This document shows positions 25,570 through 34,768 of a stretch of 64,000 bases of DNA, piece after piece (position 1 is the stretch's first letter; each line of letters opens with the position of its first letter). Below the pieces are notes generated by a model. The model was not told the origin of the DNA. It saw only the letters and a program-made list of their open reading frames with translations, and ran no database searches. The translations under genes and the position numbers were made by a program. This DNA is from Pseudomonadota bacterium (GTDB lineage: Bacteria; Pseudomonadota; Alphaproteobacteria; Sphingomonadales; Sphingomonadaceae). Location of the stretch: positions 1 through 64,000 of the forward strand of contig JAEZIO010000025.1 of the NCBI GenBank assembly GCA_023436615.1, written 5' to 3'.

Positions 25570-27018
25570 GTGGGTCTCGGCCCGCAAATTCAGCTTCGCC
25601 AATCGCAGCAGCTGGTGATGACGCCGCAGCTGACGCAGGCGATCAAGCTGCTCACCCTCAGCAACCTCGAGCTTGAATCGGTCATCGCCGAGGAGATGGC
25701 GAAGAACCCCCTGCTCGAGATGAGCTCGGGCGAGGATAGCGATGCGGCAGCCGAAACGGGCAGCGACGAGCCTGCGGCGCCGTCGCTCACCGACGAACTA
25801 ATTCCGGGCGTGAGCGAAGATTCCCGGCCGCTCGATTACGATTTCACCGAGCAGGCGCTCGAAACGGACAGCTTCGCTGACGTTGCCTCACCGGGACCTG
25901 GCGGCGACGAGTTCGATTTCGATCGCCTTGAGGCGTCAGAGACGTCGCTGTCCGAGCATCTGCTGGCGCAACTCCACGGTGCGTCCGGGTCGCAAGCTGT
26001 TCTCGCCGAGATCATCGTCGGGCAGCTCGACGCGAACGGCTATCTGGCAACGGCGCTCGCCGACATCGCGCACGATGCCGGTGCGACGTTACGCGAGGCA
26101 GAGGCCGCGCTTGCGCTGGTGCAGGACCTCGATCCGCCCGGCGTCGGCGCGCGCAGCCTTGCCGAGTGCCTGGCGCTGCAGGCCAAGGCGGTGGATCGCT
26201 TCGACCCGGCGATGGCGAGGCTGATCGACAATCTCGATTTGCTGGCGAAAGGCCGGATGAACGATCTGCGCCGAATTTGCGGGGTCGACGACGAGGACCT
26301 GGCAGACATGGTGCGCGAGCTTCGCGGCTATGACCCCAAGCCGGGAAGCCGCTTCGTCGATGAACCGGCCGAGCAGGTCACGCCGGACGTCTTCGTTCGC
26401 CGGAGCGGCGCGGGACATAGTGTCGAGCTCAACACCGCCGCGCTGCCGCGGCTTCTGATCAACCGCCGCTACTATCAGGAGCTGAAGTCGGGACCGCAGG
26501 ACAAGAATTCGAAAGCATGGCTGAGCGAATGCCTCGCGACAGCCAACTGGCTGGTGCGCGCGCTCGACCAGCGGGCCCGCACGATCGTGAAGGTCGTCTC
26601 CGAGATCGTGAAGACGCAGCAGGGCTTCTTTGAACGGGGGCCGGAGGCGTTGAAGCCGCTGACGCTCCGCCAGGTGGCGGAGGCGATCGAGATGCACGAA
26701 TCCACGGTCAGCCGCGTGACTTCGAACAAGTATCTGCTGTGCGAGCGCGGGCTGTTCGAGCTCAAATATTTCTTCAAGTCCGGTGTCGCGTCGACCGAAG
26801 GCGATGGCGACGGCGCTTCCGCCGAAGCGGTCAAGACGGCGATCCGCGACATCATCGACCGCGAGGTAGAAATCCTGAGCGACGACGCGATCGCGGCGCT
26901 GCTCAAGCAGCGCGGCTTCGACTGCGCGCGCCGGACCGTGGTCAAATACCGCGAGTCGATGGGCGTGGGCTCGTCGGTCCAGCGGCGTCGTCAGCGCAAG
27001 ATCGCCGGTCTAGGCTAG
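25570..27018 (+). CDS. rpoN: RNA polymerase sigma-54 factor RpoN
   Basis: A 482-residue sigma-54. Region I is the glutamine-rich LRQSQQLVMTPQL at the start, a variable acidic region II (about 50-130) follows, then the core-binding domain and the C-terminal RpoN box RRTVVKYRESMG. It directs transcription that needs AAA+ activators. GTG 25570 is preferred: AGGAG lies nine bases upstream, against three for TTG 25564. The lptB-rpoN linkage is the usual proteobacterial order. The stop overlaps the convergent phosphatase-family gene by 4 bases. Confidence 0.95.
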   Translation: MGLGPQIQLRQSQQLVMTPQLTQAIKLLTLSNLELESVIAEEMAKNPLLEMSSGEDSDAAAETGSDEPAAPSLTDELIPGVSEDSRPLDYDFTEQALETDSFADVASPGPGGDEFDFDRLEASETSLSEHLLAQLHGASGSQAVLAEIIVGQLDANGYLATALADIAHDAGATLREAEAALALVQDLDPPGVGARSLAECLALQAKAVDRFDPAMARLIDNLDLLAKGRMNDLRRICGVDDEDLADMVRELRGYDPKPGSRFVDEPAEQVTPDVFVRRSGAGHSVELNTAALPRLLINRRYYQELKSGPQDKNSKAWLSECLATANWLVRALDQRARTIVKVVSEIVKTQQGFFERGPEALKPLTLRQVAEAIEMHESTVSRVTSNKYLLCERGLFELKYFFKSGVASTEGDGDGASAEAVKTAIRDIIDREVEILSDDAIAALLKQRGFDCARRTVVKYRESMGVGSSVQRRRQRKIAGLG

Positions 27019-27779
27019 AGGCTGAGCCGCGCCCAGATCGGCAGGTGGTCGGAGGCTCGCCTGGCGGCCGGACTCATATGCACTCCGGCAGCGTCGATCC
27101 GCACGTTTCCATCGACGATGATTCGATCGAGCGCTGCGACGGGATGGCGCGAATGGAAGCTCGGCCCGGTCGGGACGATGCGGAAGTCGTCGGGGAGGTC
27201 CTTGAGGCAGCCGCCGGCGATCCGCCATTCGTTGGTGTCCCCCATCAGGACCGTCGGCATTTTCTGCGGCCTGTCAGAAATCGCATCGACGATCGCCTGA
27301 AGCTGGCGGCGGCGCCAAAGGCCGGAAAGGTCGAGGTGCATGCCGACGATTCGCAGCGGCCTGTCTCCCGGCAAAAGCAGCTCGGCCATCACGGCGCCGC
27401 GCGGCTCAAGCATCGGAAGCTGCAAAGCCGAGCAATCGAGAATCCCGACATCGTGCTTCACCAGCAGCGCGTTGCCGTGCCAGCCGATGTTGCGGGTGTC
27501 GACGCGAAGCAGCCGCTCGGCGTGCTTTCGCGCTTTCTCAAGCGGCCGGCGATGCCGGACCCCCAGCGGCACCGGTTTGTAGAGCCCGTGCGCGTCGATC
27601 AGCTCGTGCGGTACCGCCGAAGCCCGGCCACCGAAGCGCTTGTCGGCCTCCTGAAGCGCGACGACGTCTGCGTGCATTTCGCGCAGCACTTCGAGCACGC
27701 GATGCGGATCGCGCCGCCGGTCGGTGCCGATCGCCTTGCGCATGTTGTAGCTGGCGACGGTGATGGTGCGGCCGGTCAC
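27015..27779 (-). CDS. Endonuclease/exonuclease/phosphatase family protein
   Basis: A 254-residue cytoplasmic EEP-fold hydrolase. Metal and catalytic residues appear as ASYNMRK, ALQEAD (Glu), GMHLDLS (His), MGDTNEW (Asp, Asn) and the terminal SDHLPIWA (Asp-His). The family includes DNases and phosphodiesterases; the substrate is not predictable. The start is GTG 27779, 34 bases downstream of gyrB on the same strand. Confidence 0.87.
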   Translation of the reverse strand: MTGRTITVASYNMRKAIGTDRRRDPHRVLEVLREMHADVVALQEADKRFGGRASAVPHELIDAHGLYKPVPLGVRHRRPLEKARKHAERLLRVDTRNIGWHGNALLVKHDVGILDCSALQLPMLEPRGAVMAELLLPGDRPLRIVGMHLDLSGLWRRRQLQAIVDAISDRPQKMPTVLMGDTNEWRIAGGCLKDLPDDFRIVPTGPSFHSRHPVAALDRIIVDGNVRIDAAGVHMSPAARRASDHLPIWARLSL

Positions 27780-27813
27780 GGGTTCGCCAACACTGAGCGG
27801 TTAACGCAGTTCC

Positions 27814-30315
27814 TCAAACGTCGAGGTTCGCGACGCTGAGCGCGTTCTCCTGAATGAACTCGCGGCGCGGCTCGACGACGTCGCCCATGAGGCGCGTGAA
27901 GATCTCGTCGGCGACGTCCGCCTGGGCGACCTCGACGCGCAGCAGCGAGCGGTTGGCCGGATCGAGCGTGGTCTCCCACAATTGCTCCGCGTTCATTTCG
28001 CCGAGGCCCTTGTAGCGCTGAATCGACAAACCCTTGCGCCCCGCCGCGAGAACCGCGTCGAGAAGCTCCGACGGGCGGGTAACGGGAATGCCCTTCCGGT
28101 CCGACTCAGCGTCGGTGGGCTGTTCATCCTCGTCGACGCCCTCGATGGGCTCCGGCTTCTGCTCCTCGGTGACGGCGCCCTTCTTGACGGCCCGGAGGAT
28201 CGACGGCTGCTGGTAAGCGGCGGCCTGCTCGGACGCGAGACTGTGCAGCTTGCGGCCCTCGGCGGACTGCAGGAAGGCCTTCTCGATGACGTAGGCGTCG
28301 GTCACGCCGCGCCATAACCGGCGAAGCAGATAGCCGCCCTCTTCCGTGGCTTCGCCCGACCACCTTGCCTCCGCGTCGCCCGAGTTGAGCCATTCCGCGA
28401 CCTTCGCGACCGCCTTGTCCTTGCCCGCGCGATCGAGGTTGGGCTTGAGTGCGCCGTTGATCGCAAGCGCCTCGATGAGCGCGGGATCATACTTGCGCGG
28501 AGCGTAGCGCATCAGGGTGCGAACGCGCCGCGCATGGTCGACCAGGGCGCGCAGGTCGGCGCCCGAGCGCGGGCCGTCCCCGCCCTCGAGGACCAGCCCG
28601 TCGAGCCCGGCGTTGACCAGATATTCGTCGAGCGCGGCATCGTCCTTCAGATAGACTTCGGAGCGCCCGCGGCTGACCTTGTAGAGCGGCGGCTGGGCGA
28701 TGAAGAGGTGCCCGGCCTCGATCAGCTCGGGCATCTGACGGTAGAAGAAGGTCAGCAGGAGCGTGCGGATGTGGGCGCCGTCGACGTCGGCGTCGGTCAT
28801 GATCACGATCTTGTGGTAGCGCAGCTTGTCGAGGTTGAATTCCTCGCGGCCGATGCCGGTCCCGAGCGCCTGGATGATCGTGCCGATCTCGCGGCTCGAC
28901 AGCATCCGGTCGAAGCGCGCGCGCTCGACGTTGAGCAGCTTGCCCCGCAGCGGAAGGATCGCCTGGTTGTGGCGGTTGCGGCCCTGCTTGGCGGAGCCGC
29001 CTGCGCTGTCGCCCTCGACCAGGAACAGCTCGGACAGCGCGGGGTCGCGCTCCTGGCAGTCCGCGAGCTTTCCGGGCAACGAGGCGATGTCCATCACCCC
29101 CTTGCGGCGGGTCAGGTCACGCGCCTTGCGCGCCGCTTCGCGAGCCGCGGCGGCATCGATGATCTTCTGGACGATCGTCTTAGCGTGCGCCGGATTCTCC
29201 TCGAGCCACTCGGCCAGCTTGTCCGCGATCAGGCTTTCGAGCGGCTGGCGCACCTCGGAGCTGACCAGCTTGTCCTTGGTCTGCGAGCTGAACTTGGGAT
29301 CCGGCAGCTTGACCGAGACGATCGCGGTCAGGCCCTCGCGCATGTCGTCGCCGGTGAGGCTGACCTTCTCCTTCTTCAGCTGCCCGGAGCGCTCGGCGTA
29401 ATTGTTGAGCGTTCGAGTCAGCGCCGCGCGGAAGGCGGCAAGGTGGGTGCCGCCGTCGCGCTGCGGAATGTTGTTCGTGAAGGTGAGGACGTTCTCGTAA
29501 TAGCTGTCGTTCCACTCGAGAGCGACGTCGATCCCGACGTCGTCGCGCTGGCCGTGGATTGCGATCGGCGTCGGGATGAGCGCCGTCTTGGCGCGGTCCA
29601 GGAACTGCACGAACGCCGCGATCCCGCCCTCGTAGAACATCTCGACGGTCTTCGGCTCGTCGTGGCGCGCGTCGGTGAGGACCAGGCGGACGCCGGAGTT
29701 GAGGAAGGCGAGCTCGCGGAAGCGATGCTCGAGTCGGTCGAAATCGAAGTCGGTGACCTTGAACGTCTCGGGGCTCGGCAGGAACGTGACTCGGGTGCCG
29801 CGCTTGTCGGTCTTGCCGACGACCTTGAGCGGCTTCTCCGCATCGCCGTGGCGGAAGCGCATCCAATGCTCCTCGCCGTCGCGCCACACGGTGAGCTCGA
29901 GCCATTCGGAGAGGGCATTTACGACGCTGACGCCGACCCCGTGGAGGCCGCCGGAGACCTTGTAGGCATTCTCGTCGGAGGTGTTGTCGAACTTCCCGCC
30001 GGCGTGGAGCTGGGTCATGATGACCTCGGCGGCGGAGACGCCCTCTTCCTTGTGGATTCCGGTCGGAATTCCGCGCCCGTTGTCCTCTACCGAGACCGAG
30101 CCGTCAGGATTCAGCGTGATGAGGACGCGATCGCAATGGCCGGCCAGCGCCTCGTCGATCGCATTGTCGCTGACCTCGAACACCATGTGGTGGAGGCCCG
30201 ACCCGTCGTCGGTGTCGCCGATGTACATTCCGGGCCGTTTGCGGACCGCGTCGAGGCCCTTCAGCACCTTGATGGATTCGGCGCCGTAGCTGTTGTGATT
30301 GGGGTCTGTTGCCAT
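27814..30315 (-). CDS. gyrB: DNA gyrase subunit B
   Basis: An 833-residue type II topoisomerase subunit that, with GyrA, introduces negative supercoils using ATP. The GHKL ATPase motifs DNAIDEALAG, DNGRGIPTG and GGLHGVGVSVVNAL, the TOPRIM acidic EGDSAGG and DADVDGAH, and the PLRGKLLNVE and QRYKGLGEMN signatures are all present. The upstream region contains an alternating purine-pyrimidine palindrome. On this strand it follows an rhlE-like gene, recF and dnaN. Confidence 0.97.
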   Translation of the reverse strand: MATDPNHNSYGAESIKVLKGLDAVRKRPGMYIGDTDDGSGLHHMVFEVSDNAIDEALAGHCDRVLITLNPDGSVSVEDNGRGIPTGIHKEEGVSAAEVIMTQLHAGGKFDNTSDENAYKVSGGLHGVGVSVVNALSEWLELTVWRDGEEHWMRFRHGDAEKPLKVVGKTDKRGTRVTFLPSPETFKVTDFDFDRLEHRFRELAFLNSGVRLVLTDARHDEPKTVEMFYEGGIAAFVQFLDRAKTALIPTPIAIHGQRDDVGIDVALEWNDSYYENVLTFTNNIPQRDGGTHLAAFRAALTRTLNNYAERSGQLKKEKVSLTGDDMREGLTAIVSVKLPDPKFSSQTKDKLVSSEVRQPLESLIADKLAEWLEENPAHAKTIVQKIIDAAAAREAARKARDLTRRKGVMDIASLPGKLADCQERDPALSELFLVEGDSAGGSAKQGRNRHNQAILPLRGKLLNVERARFDRMLSSREIGTIIQALGTGIGREEFNLDKLRYHKIVIMTDADVDGAHIRTLLLTFFYRQMPELIEAGHLFIAQPPLYKVSRGRSEVYLKDDAALDEYLVNAGLDGLVLEGGDGPRSGADLRALVDHARRVRTLMRYAPRKYDPALIEALAINGALKPNLDRAGKDKAVAKVAEWLNSGDAEARWSGEATEEGGYLLRRLWRGVTDAYVIEKAFLQSAEGRKLHSLASEQAAAYQQPSILRAVKKGAVTEEQKPEPIEGVDEDEQPTDAESDRKGIPVTRPSELLDAVLAAGRKGLSIQRYKGLGEMNAEQLWETTLDPANRSLLRVEVAQADVADEIFTRLMGDVVEPRREFIQENALSVANLDV

Positions 30316-30345
30316 GGTCCAGATATAGGGATTTTCAATGAGAAG

Positions 30346-30375
30346 TCACGCGCACGCGCGTACGCGCGCGCGTGA
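30346..30375. repeat. 30-base alternating CG/CA palindrome upstream of gyrB
   Basis: Bases 30346-30375 are a near-perfect inverted repeat (12 of 15 arm pairs Watson-Crick) made of strictly alternating purines and pyrimidines, mostly CG. Such DNA readily forms Z-DNA or a cruciform under negative supercoiling. It lies 31-60 bases upstream of the gyrB ATG, at or just upstream of the likely promoter. Confidence 0.75.
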
Positions 30376-30529
30376 GTCGCAATGAATAAAAAGAGGGGTC
30401 TTGTTTCTTCTACTTTGTGCCCTTCGGGACGGCCCGCCCGGCAGAAGTTACGCGACCGCCAACCACGCTCCGTGTTCATCCACCAGCATAAATCACATCG
30501 TGACCGCTGTAGGACAGCGCAAAACGCGT

Positions 30530-31903
30530 TCAGCCCTGCGAGCGGACTCGATTGCGGAAGCGGCGGCGGCGGTTTCCTCCGGCCGGCTTGGCGCCGTCGC
30601 TGCGATGTGCCGGATGGCCCGAGGCGCGCTGCGGATGGCGCTGGTTGCGGTTGTCGCGGCGCTGGCCTTCAGCGCGAGCGTCGGCCTTCGTGCGCTGGCT
30701 CGCGTGAACGAACCGACGCTTCTCGGCCTGCTTGGGCGCGGGCTTGAGCGCCCTGGTCGCGTTCACAGCCGTCGCGAAATCCTGCGGAAGCGCGTCGGGC
30801 GCGATCTTCTGCTTCGTAAGCCGCTCGATGTCGCGCAGGTTTCCGCGCTCGTCGGGCGAGCAGAAGGCGATCGCGATTCCGTCGGCGCCGGCGCGCGCGG
30901 TGCGCCCGATCCGGTGCACGTACTGCTCGGGAACATCGGGCAGGTCGTAATTGACGACGTGGCTGACGCCCGGGATGTCGATCCCGCGCGCGGCGATGTC
31001 GGTCGCGACCAACACCTTCACTTCGCCCGACTTGAACAGGGCGATCGCGCGCTCGCGCTGCGCCTGGCTCTTGTTGCCGTGGATCGCGTTGGCCGGCAGG
31101 CGCGCTGCCTCGAGCAGTCGGACGATCTTGTCGGCGCCGTGCTTGGTGCGGCTGAAGACTAGCGCCCGTTCCACCGGCTCCTTGCGGAGGAGCTCGATGA
31201 GCAGGGCCGTCTTCTCGGCCTGGTTCACGAAGGTCAGCCGCTGCTCGATCCGGTCGACGGTCGAGGCGACGGGCGTCACGGAAACCTCCGCCGGGTTGCT
31301 GAGATAGCGGTCGGCAAGCTGTTTGATCGCCTTCGGCATGGTCGCCGAGAAGAACAGGGTCTGCCGCTTCTCCGGAACCAGGGCGACGATCCGCTTCAGC
31401 GCATGGATGAAGCCGAGGTCGAGCATCTGGTCGGCCTCGTCGAGGACGAGGATCTCGAGCTCGCGAAGGCTGAGCACGCGCTGGTCAATGAGGTCGAGCA
31501 GGCGGCCCGGAGTCGCGACCAGCACGTCGAGCCCGCGCGACACCGTGCGGATGCTCTTTCCGTTGGGAACGCCCCCGAAAATGACGCCGACCGACAAATG
31601 CATGAAGCGTCCGTAAGCCTGGGCGCTGGCGGCGATCTGCGAGGCGAGCTCGCGGGTCGGTGCAAGCACCAGCATCCGCGCATTGCCCGGACGCGGCCGG
31701 CGGTTCTCAGCGGCGAGCCGCTGCAGGGAAGGCAGCATGAAGGCCGCTGTCTTGCCGGTGCCGGTCTGGGCGATGCCGAGCAGGTCGCGGCCCCTGAGGA
31801 CCGTCGGAATGGCCTGCAGCTGGATCGGCGTCGCTTGCGAATAATCCTTCACGGCGAGCGCATCGATAAGGGGCTTCGAGAGCCCCAGAGACATGAATGA
31901 CAT
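30530..31903 (-). CDS. rhlE: DEAD-box RNA helicase, RhlE type
   Basis: A 457-residue ATP-dependent RNA helicase. The order of motifs is Q (YSQATPIQLQAIP), I (AQTGTGKT), Ia (PTRELA), II (DEAD in VLDEADQML), III (SAT), IV-VI with VATDIAARGID and HRIGRTARAG. The basic, Arg/Gln-rich C-terminal tail (about 395-457) is the usual RNA-binding extension of RhlE. ATG 31903 (MSFMSLGL) is chosen; the frame stays open upstream without conserved sequence. RNA remodelling or ribosome assembly in the cold is the likely role. Confidence 0.92.
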   Translation of the reverse strand: MSFMSLGLSKPLIDALAVKDYSQATPIQLQAIPTVLRGRDLLGIAQTGTGKTAAFMLPSLQRLAAENRRPRPGNARMLVLAPTRELASQIAASAQAYGRFMHLSVGVIFGGVPNGKSIRTVSRGLDVLVATPGRLLDLIDQRVLSLRELEILVLDEADQMLDLGFIHALKRIVALVPEKRQTLFFSATMPKAIKQLADRYLSNPAEVSVTPVASTVDRIEQRLTFVNQAEKTALLIELLRKEPVERALVFSRTKHGADKIVRLLEAARLPANAIHGNKSQAQRERAIALFKSGEVKVLVATDIAARGIDIPGVSHVVNYDLPDVPEQYVHRIGRTARAGADGIAIAFCSPDERGNLRDIERLTKQKIAPDALPQDFATAVNATRALKPAPKQAEKRRFVHASQRTKADARAEGQRRDNRNQRHPQRASGHPAHRSDGAKPAGGNRRRRFRNRVRSQG

Positions 31904-32111
31904 TGTTTTTGAAAATCCAAATATGCGGGCGGCGCAGCCGGAAAGGCGCACCGCGAGCGGGTCAAAAAGCGCCCCGCGTGAATAGGAGAGCAGGAAATCG
32001 AGGCGCGGGCCGGTTGCCGCCGAAGCGTTGAGCCGATCACGCCGCTTGAAAAAGCGCCTCGTGTTGCGGTGCAATATAGACGCGGAAGTTAAAAAGTCCA
32101 CCTCAGCCCGT

Positions 32112-32171
32112 CATTGCAGCGAAGCGAAGCAATCCAGCGGATTGCCGCGTCGCCTTCGGCTCCTCGCAATG
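32112..32171. repeat. REP-like palindromic element after recF
   Basis: Nested inverted repeats: outer CATTGC (32112-32117) with GCAATG (32166-32171) and inner GCAATCC (32129-32135) with GGATTGC (32139-32145) around AGC. It begins 4 bases after the recF stop on the minus strand and could terminate or stabilise that message. The rest of the gap (31904-32111) shows only the upstream region of the helicase gene. Confidence 0.6.
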
Positions 32172-32175
32172 GCGG

Positions 32176-33234
32176 TTAATCGGGCTGGACCTCGCCCGGG
32201 CGAACATGAAAGCGCGACGCTTCGTCGATCCCTTCGAACAAGGCTGCCTCGGTTGCCGTCATCCACACCTGCCCGCGGCCTTCGAGGCGCGCGAACAGGG
32301 CCGCGCGGCGAACGGGGTCGAGATGGGCGGCCACCTCGTCGAGGAGCAGAATCGGCGGCTGGCCGCGCCTTTCCGCCACGAGGTCGGCGTGGCCGAGGAC
32401 GAGCCCGAGCAGCAGCGCCTTCTGCTCGCCCGTCGACGATTGCGCGGCTGGCATCGCCTTGGCGCGGTGCATGACGACGAGGTCCTGCCGATGGGGGCCT
32501 GCGAGCGTGCGTCCGGCCGCGGCATCGCGTGAGCGCCCGCCGCGCAGTTCCGCGCCGAGGTCCCCGCCGCTCCAGCCCTCGAGCGACAACGACGCGCGGG
32601 CGAACCGGTCGTCCGGAGCCTCCGCCGCTCGCTCCTCGAGCGATCGCACGGTCGTCGCTCGCGCCTCGGCGATGGCGGCGCCATGTTCCGCCATCTGGGC
32701 CTCCAGAGCGTCGAGCCAGGCGGGATCGGCCCGCTCCGGCTCGGCGAGCAACTTGTTGCGCGACCGCATGGCCGCTTCGTATCGAGCCGCGTGACGGGCG
32801 TGGCTTGGCTCGAGCGCCAGCACCAGTCGGTCGAGGAACCGCCGGCGGTCCCCGGCGGGCCCGGTGAACAGCCGATCCATTGCGGGCGTCACCCATAGCA
32901 CCGACAGCCACTCGCCGAGCGAGTTGGCGGAGGCGGGCGCGCCGTTGATCCGGACCTGGCGCCGTTCCGGGGCCTCTGCGAGGGTTCCGGTACCGATGTC
33001 GATGTCGCCGAGACCGGCCGCGACCGCGAAGCCGCCGTCGCTGCCGCGACGCGCCATGTCGGGCAACGCCGCCCCGCGGATCCCTCGACCCGGCGACAGC
33101 ATCGACACGGCTTCGAGAAGGTTGGTCTTGCCGGCGCCGTTCTCACCGTAAAGCAGGACGAAGCCAGGACCGGCCTCGAGCAGCGCTGCGGCGTAAGAGC
33201 GGAAGTTCGTGAGGACGAGGCGGCTGACGTGCAC
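32176..33234 (-). CDS. recF: DNA replication and repair protein RecF
   Basis: A 352-residue SMC-like ATPase that helps RecO/RecR load RecA at gaps. Walker A is YGENGAGKTNLLEA near residue 30, the signature STGEQKALLLGL, and Walker B ILLLDEVAAHLD. GTG 33234 starts MHVSRLVLTNFRSY, as expected for RecF, and lies 16 bases after the stop of the monooxygenase gene. The order dnaN - abm - recF indicates one transcript. Confidence 0.93.
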   Translation of the reverse strand: MHVSRLVLTNFRSYAAALLEAGPGFVLLYGENGAGKTNLLEAVSMLSPGRGIRGAALPDMARRGSDGGFAVAAGLGDIDIGTGTLAEAPERRQVRINGAPASANSLGEWLSVLWVTPAMDRLFTGPAGDRRRFLDRLVLALEPSHARHAARYEAAMRSRNKLLAEPERADPAWLDALEAQMAEHGAAIAEARATTVRSLEERAAEAPDDRFARASLSLEGWSGGDLGAELRGGRSRDAAAGRTLAGPHRQDLVVMHRAKAMPAAQSSTGEQKALLLGLVLGHADLVAERRGQPPILLLDEVAAHLDPVRRAALFARLEGRGQVWMTATEAALFEGIDEASRFHVRPGEVQPD

Positions 33235-33250
33235 CGCGTGCCTGTAGCCG

Positions 33251-33571
33251 TTACTGATCGCGGCGGTCGATGACTTCATAATGGCTGGCGCGCTCGTCGA
33301 AGCGCTCGAGCACGGCCCGCGCGGCATCGGGAACGTGGCTGACGCTGTAATCCTCGCCTATGAAGGCCTTGATCGCCTCGAGGCTGTCGAACCACATGAA
33401 GGTCTGGAACTCGATCTCGCTGCCCAGGTCGCGCTTCATCAGGTCGATGTGACGGAAGCTCGCGATCGCGCGCGCCTCGATGCCGGGGATCACTTCGCCG
33501 CGAACGATGGCTTCATAAGCGTCGGCGTTGTCTGGGGTGGTCCACCCCCGCCAGACGCGGCAGATCGTCAC
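33251..33571 (-). CDS. Antibiotic biosynthesis monooxygenase (ABM) domain protein between dnaN and recF
   Basis: A 106-residue single-domain ABM-like protein (dimeric alpha/beta barrel fold). The start TICRVWRGWT, the central GIEARAIASFRHIDLMKR and the EFQTFMWFDSLEAIKAFIGEDY segment match the fold. Some family members oxidise quinols or degrade haem, but many have no known activity. GTG 33571 overlaps the dnaN stop (GTGA), so it is translated with the beta clamp. Why it sits in the replication operon is unknown. Confidence 0.78.
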   Translation of the reverse strand: MTICRVWRGWTTPDNADAYEAIVRGEVIPGIEARAIASFRHIDLMKRDLGSEIEFQTFMWFDSLEAIKAFIGEDYSVSHVPDAARAVLERFDERASHYEVIDRRDQ

Positions 33572-34671
33572 ACGCGCATCGGCATCAGCACGTAGAGCGC
33601 GTTCGACTTGTCGTTCTCGCGAAGCAGGGTCGGTGCCGCGGCGTCGGCCAGGTGGACCTCCACCGTGTCGCCCTCGATCTCGCCGAGGATGTCGAGGAGG
33701 TAGCGGGCGTTGAAGCCGATCTCGAGCGTGTCGGCGCCGTAGTCCGCCGGAAGCTCCTCGGTCGCCGTACCGCTTTCGGGCGACGTCACCGACAGGGTCA
33801 CCTTGTCGCGGTCGACGCTCATCTTCACGGCGCGGGTCTTCTCGCTGGCGATGGTCGAGACGCGGTCCACGCCCGACGCGAAAGTCTTGGGATCGAGCTT
33901 GAGCAGCTTGTCGTTCGCGGTCGGGATGACGCGGTTGTAATCGGGGAACGTGCCGTCGATCAGCTTGCTGGTGAGCACCGCGCTGCCGAGGCCGAAACGG
34001 ACCTTGGTGGGGGACATCGAAACCTCGACAGTGCCTTCCACCTCCTCGAGCAGCTTGCGCAGCTCGGCCACGCATTTGCGCGGGACGATGACGTCCGGCA
34101 TTCCGTCGGCGCCGTCCGGCTTGGGAAGCACGACGCGAGCGAGGCGATGGCCGTCGGTCGCGGCGGCCTTCAGCTGGTCGTCGGCGAGATGGAGGAAAAT
34201 CCCCATCAGATAATAGCGGGTTTCTTCGCTCGAGATTGCGAAGCGAGTCTTGTCGATGATCTGGCGGAGCGTCGCCGCGGGAAGCTCGAACCGGGTCGGA
34301 AGCTCGCCTTCGGAAATGACCGGGAAATCGTCGCGCGGAAGGGTCGACAAATGGAAGCGCGAGCGGCCGGCCGAAAGATGCATCTTGCCTTCGGCGACGT
34401 TGAGCTCGACCTGGCTCCCCTCGGGAAGCTTGCGGACGATGTCGAACAAGGTGTGCGCCGGCACCGTGGTGGCGCCGGGCTGCTCGACATTGGCCGGAAC
34501 GCTCTCGTCGACCTGCAGGTCGAGGTCGGTCGCCATCAAGCGGATCGAATTGTCTTCGCCGGCCTCGATGAGGACGTTCGACAGGATCGGGATCGTGTTG
34601 CGCCGCTCCACGACCGATTGGACGTGGCCGAGGCTCTTCAAGAGTGTCGCCCGTTCAATCGTCGCTTTCAT
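33568..34671 (-). CDS. dnaN: DNA polymerase III beta subunit (sliding clamp)
   Basis: A 367-residue clamp made of three similar domains, of normal length. MKATIERATLLKSL, the IPILSNVLIEA segment and the C-terminal LMPMRV confirm DnaN. A TATAAC -10 element is seen at 34715-34710, about 39 bases before the ATG. dnaA is not adjacent, though dnaN-recF-gyrB order is partly preserved here. Confidence 0.97.
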   Translation of the reverse strand: MKATIERATLLKSLGHVQSVVERRNTIPILSNVLIEAGEDNSIRLMATDLDLQVDESVPANVEQPGATTVPAHTLFDIVRKLPEGSQVELNVAEGKMHLSAGRSRFHLSTLPRDDFPVISEGELPTRFELPAATLRQIIDKTRFAISSEETRYYLMGIFLHLADDQLKAAATDGHRLARVVLPKPDGADGMPDVIVPRKCVAELRKLLEEVEGTVEVSMSPTKVRFGLGSAVLTSKLIDGTFPDYNRVIPTANDKLLKLDPKTFASGVDRVSTIASEKTRAVKMSVDRDKVTLSVTSPESGTATEELPADYGADTLEIGFNARYLLDILGEIEGDTVEVHLADAAAPTLLRENDKSNALYVLMPMRV

Positions 34672-34768
34672 CGCGCGCCGTGCCCCCGTCGAAAAGCCTA
34701 GAAGCCAGCGTTATAGCGAGCCTTTACCGCCGTGCCAGAGGCAAGTGCGCGCGGCTCGCAGCGGCGGA

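Noticed and set aside
28534..30375. 613-codon frame antisense to gyrB
   Set aside because: Acidic-rich mirror of gyrB codons; no family features.
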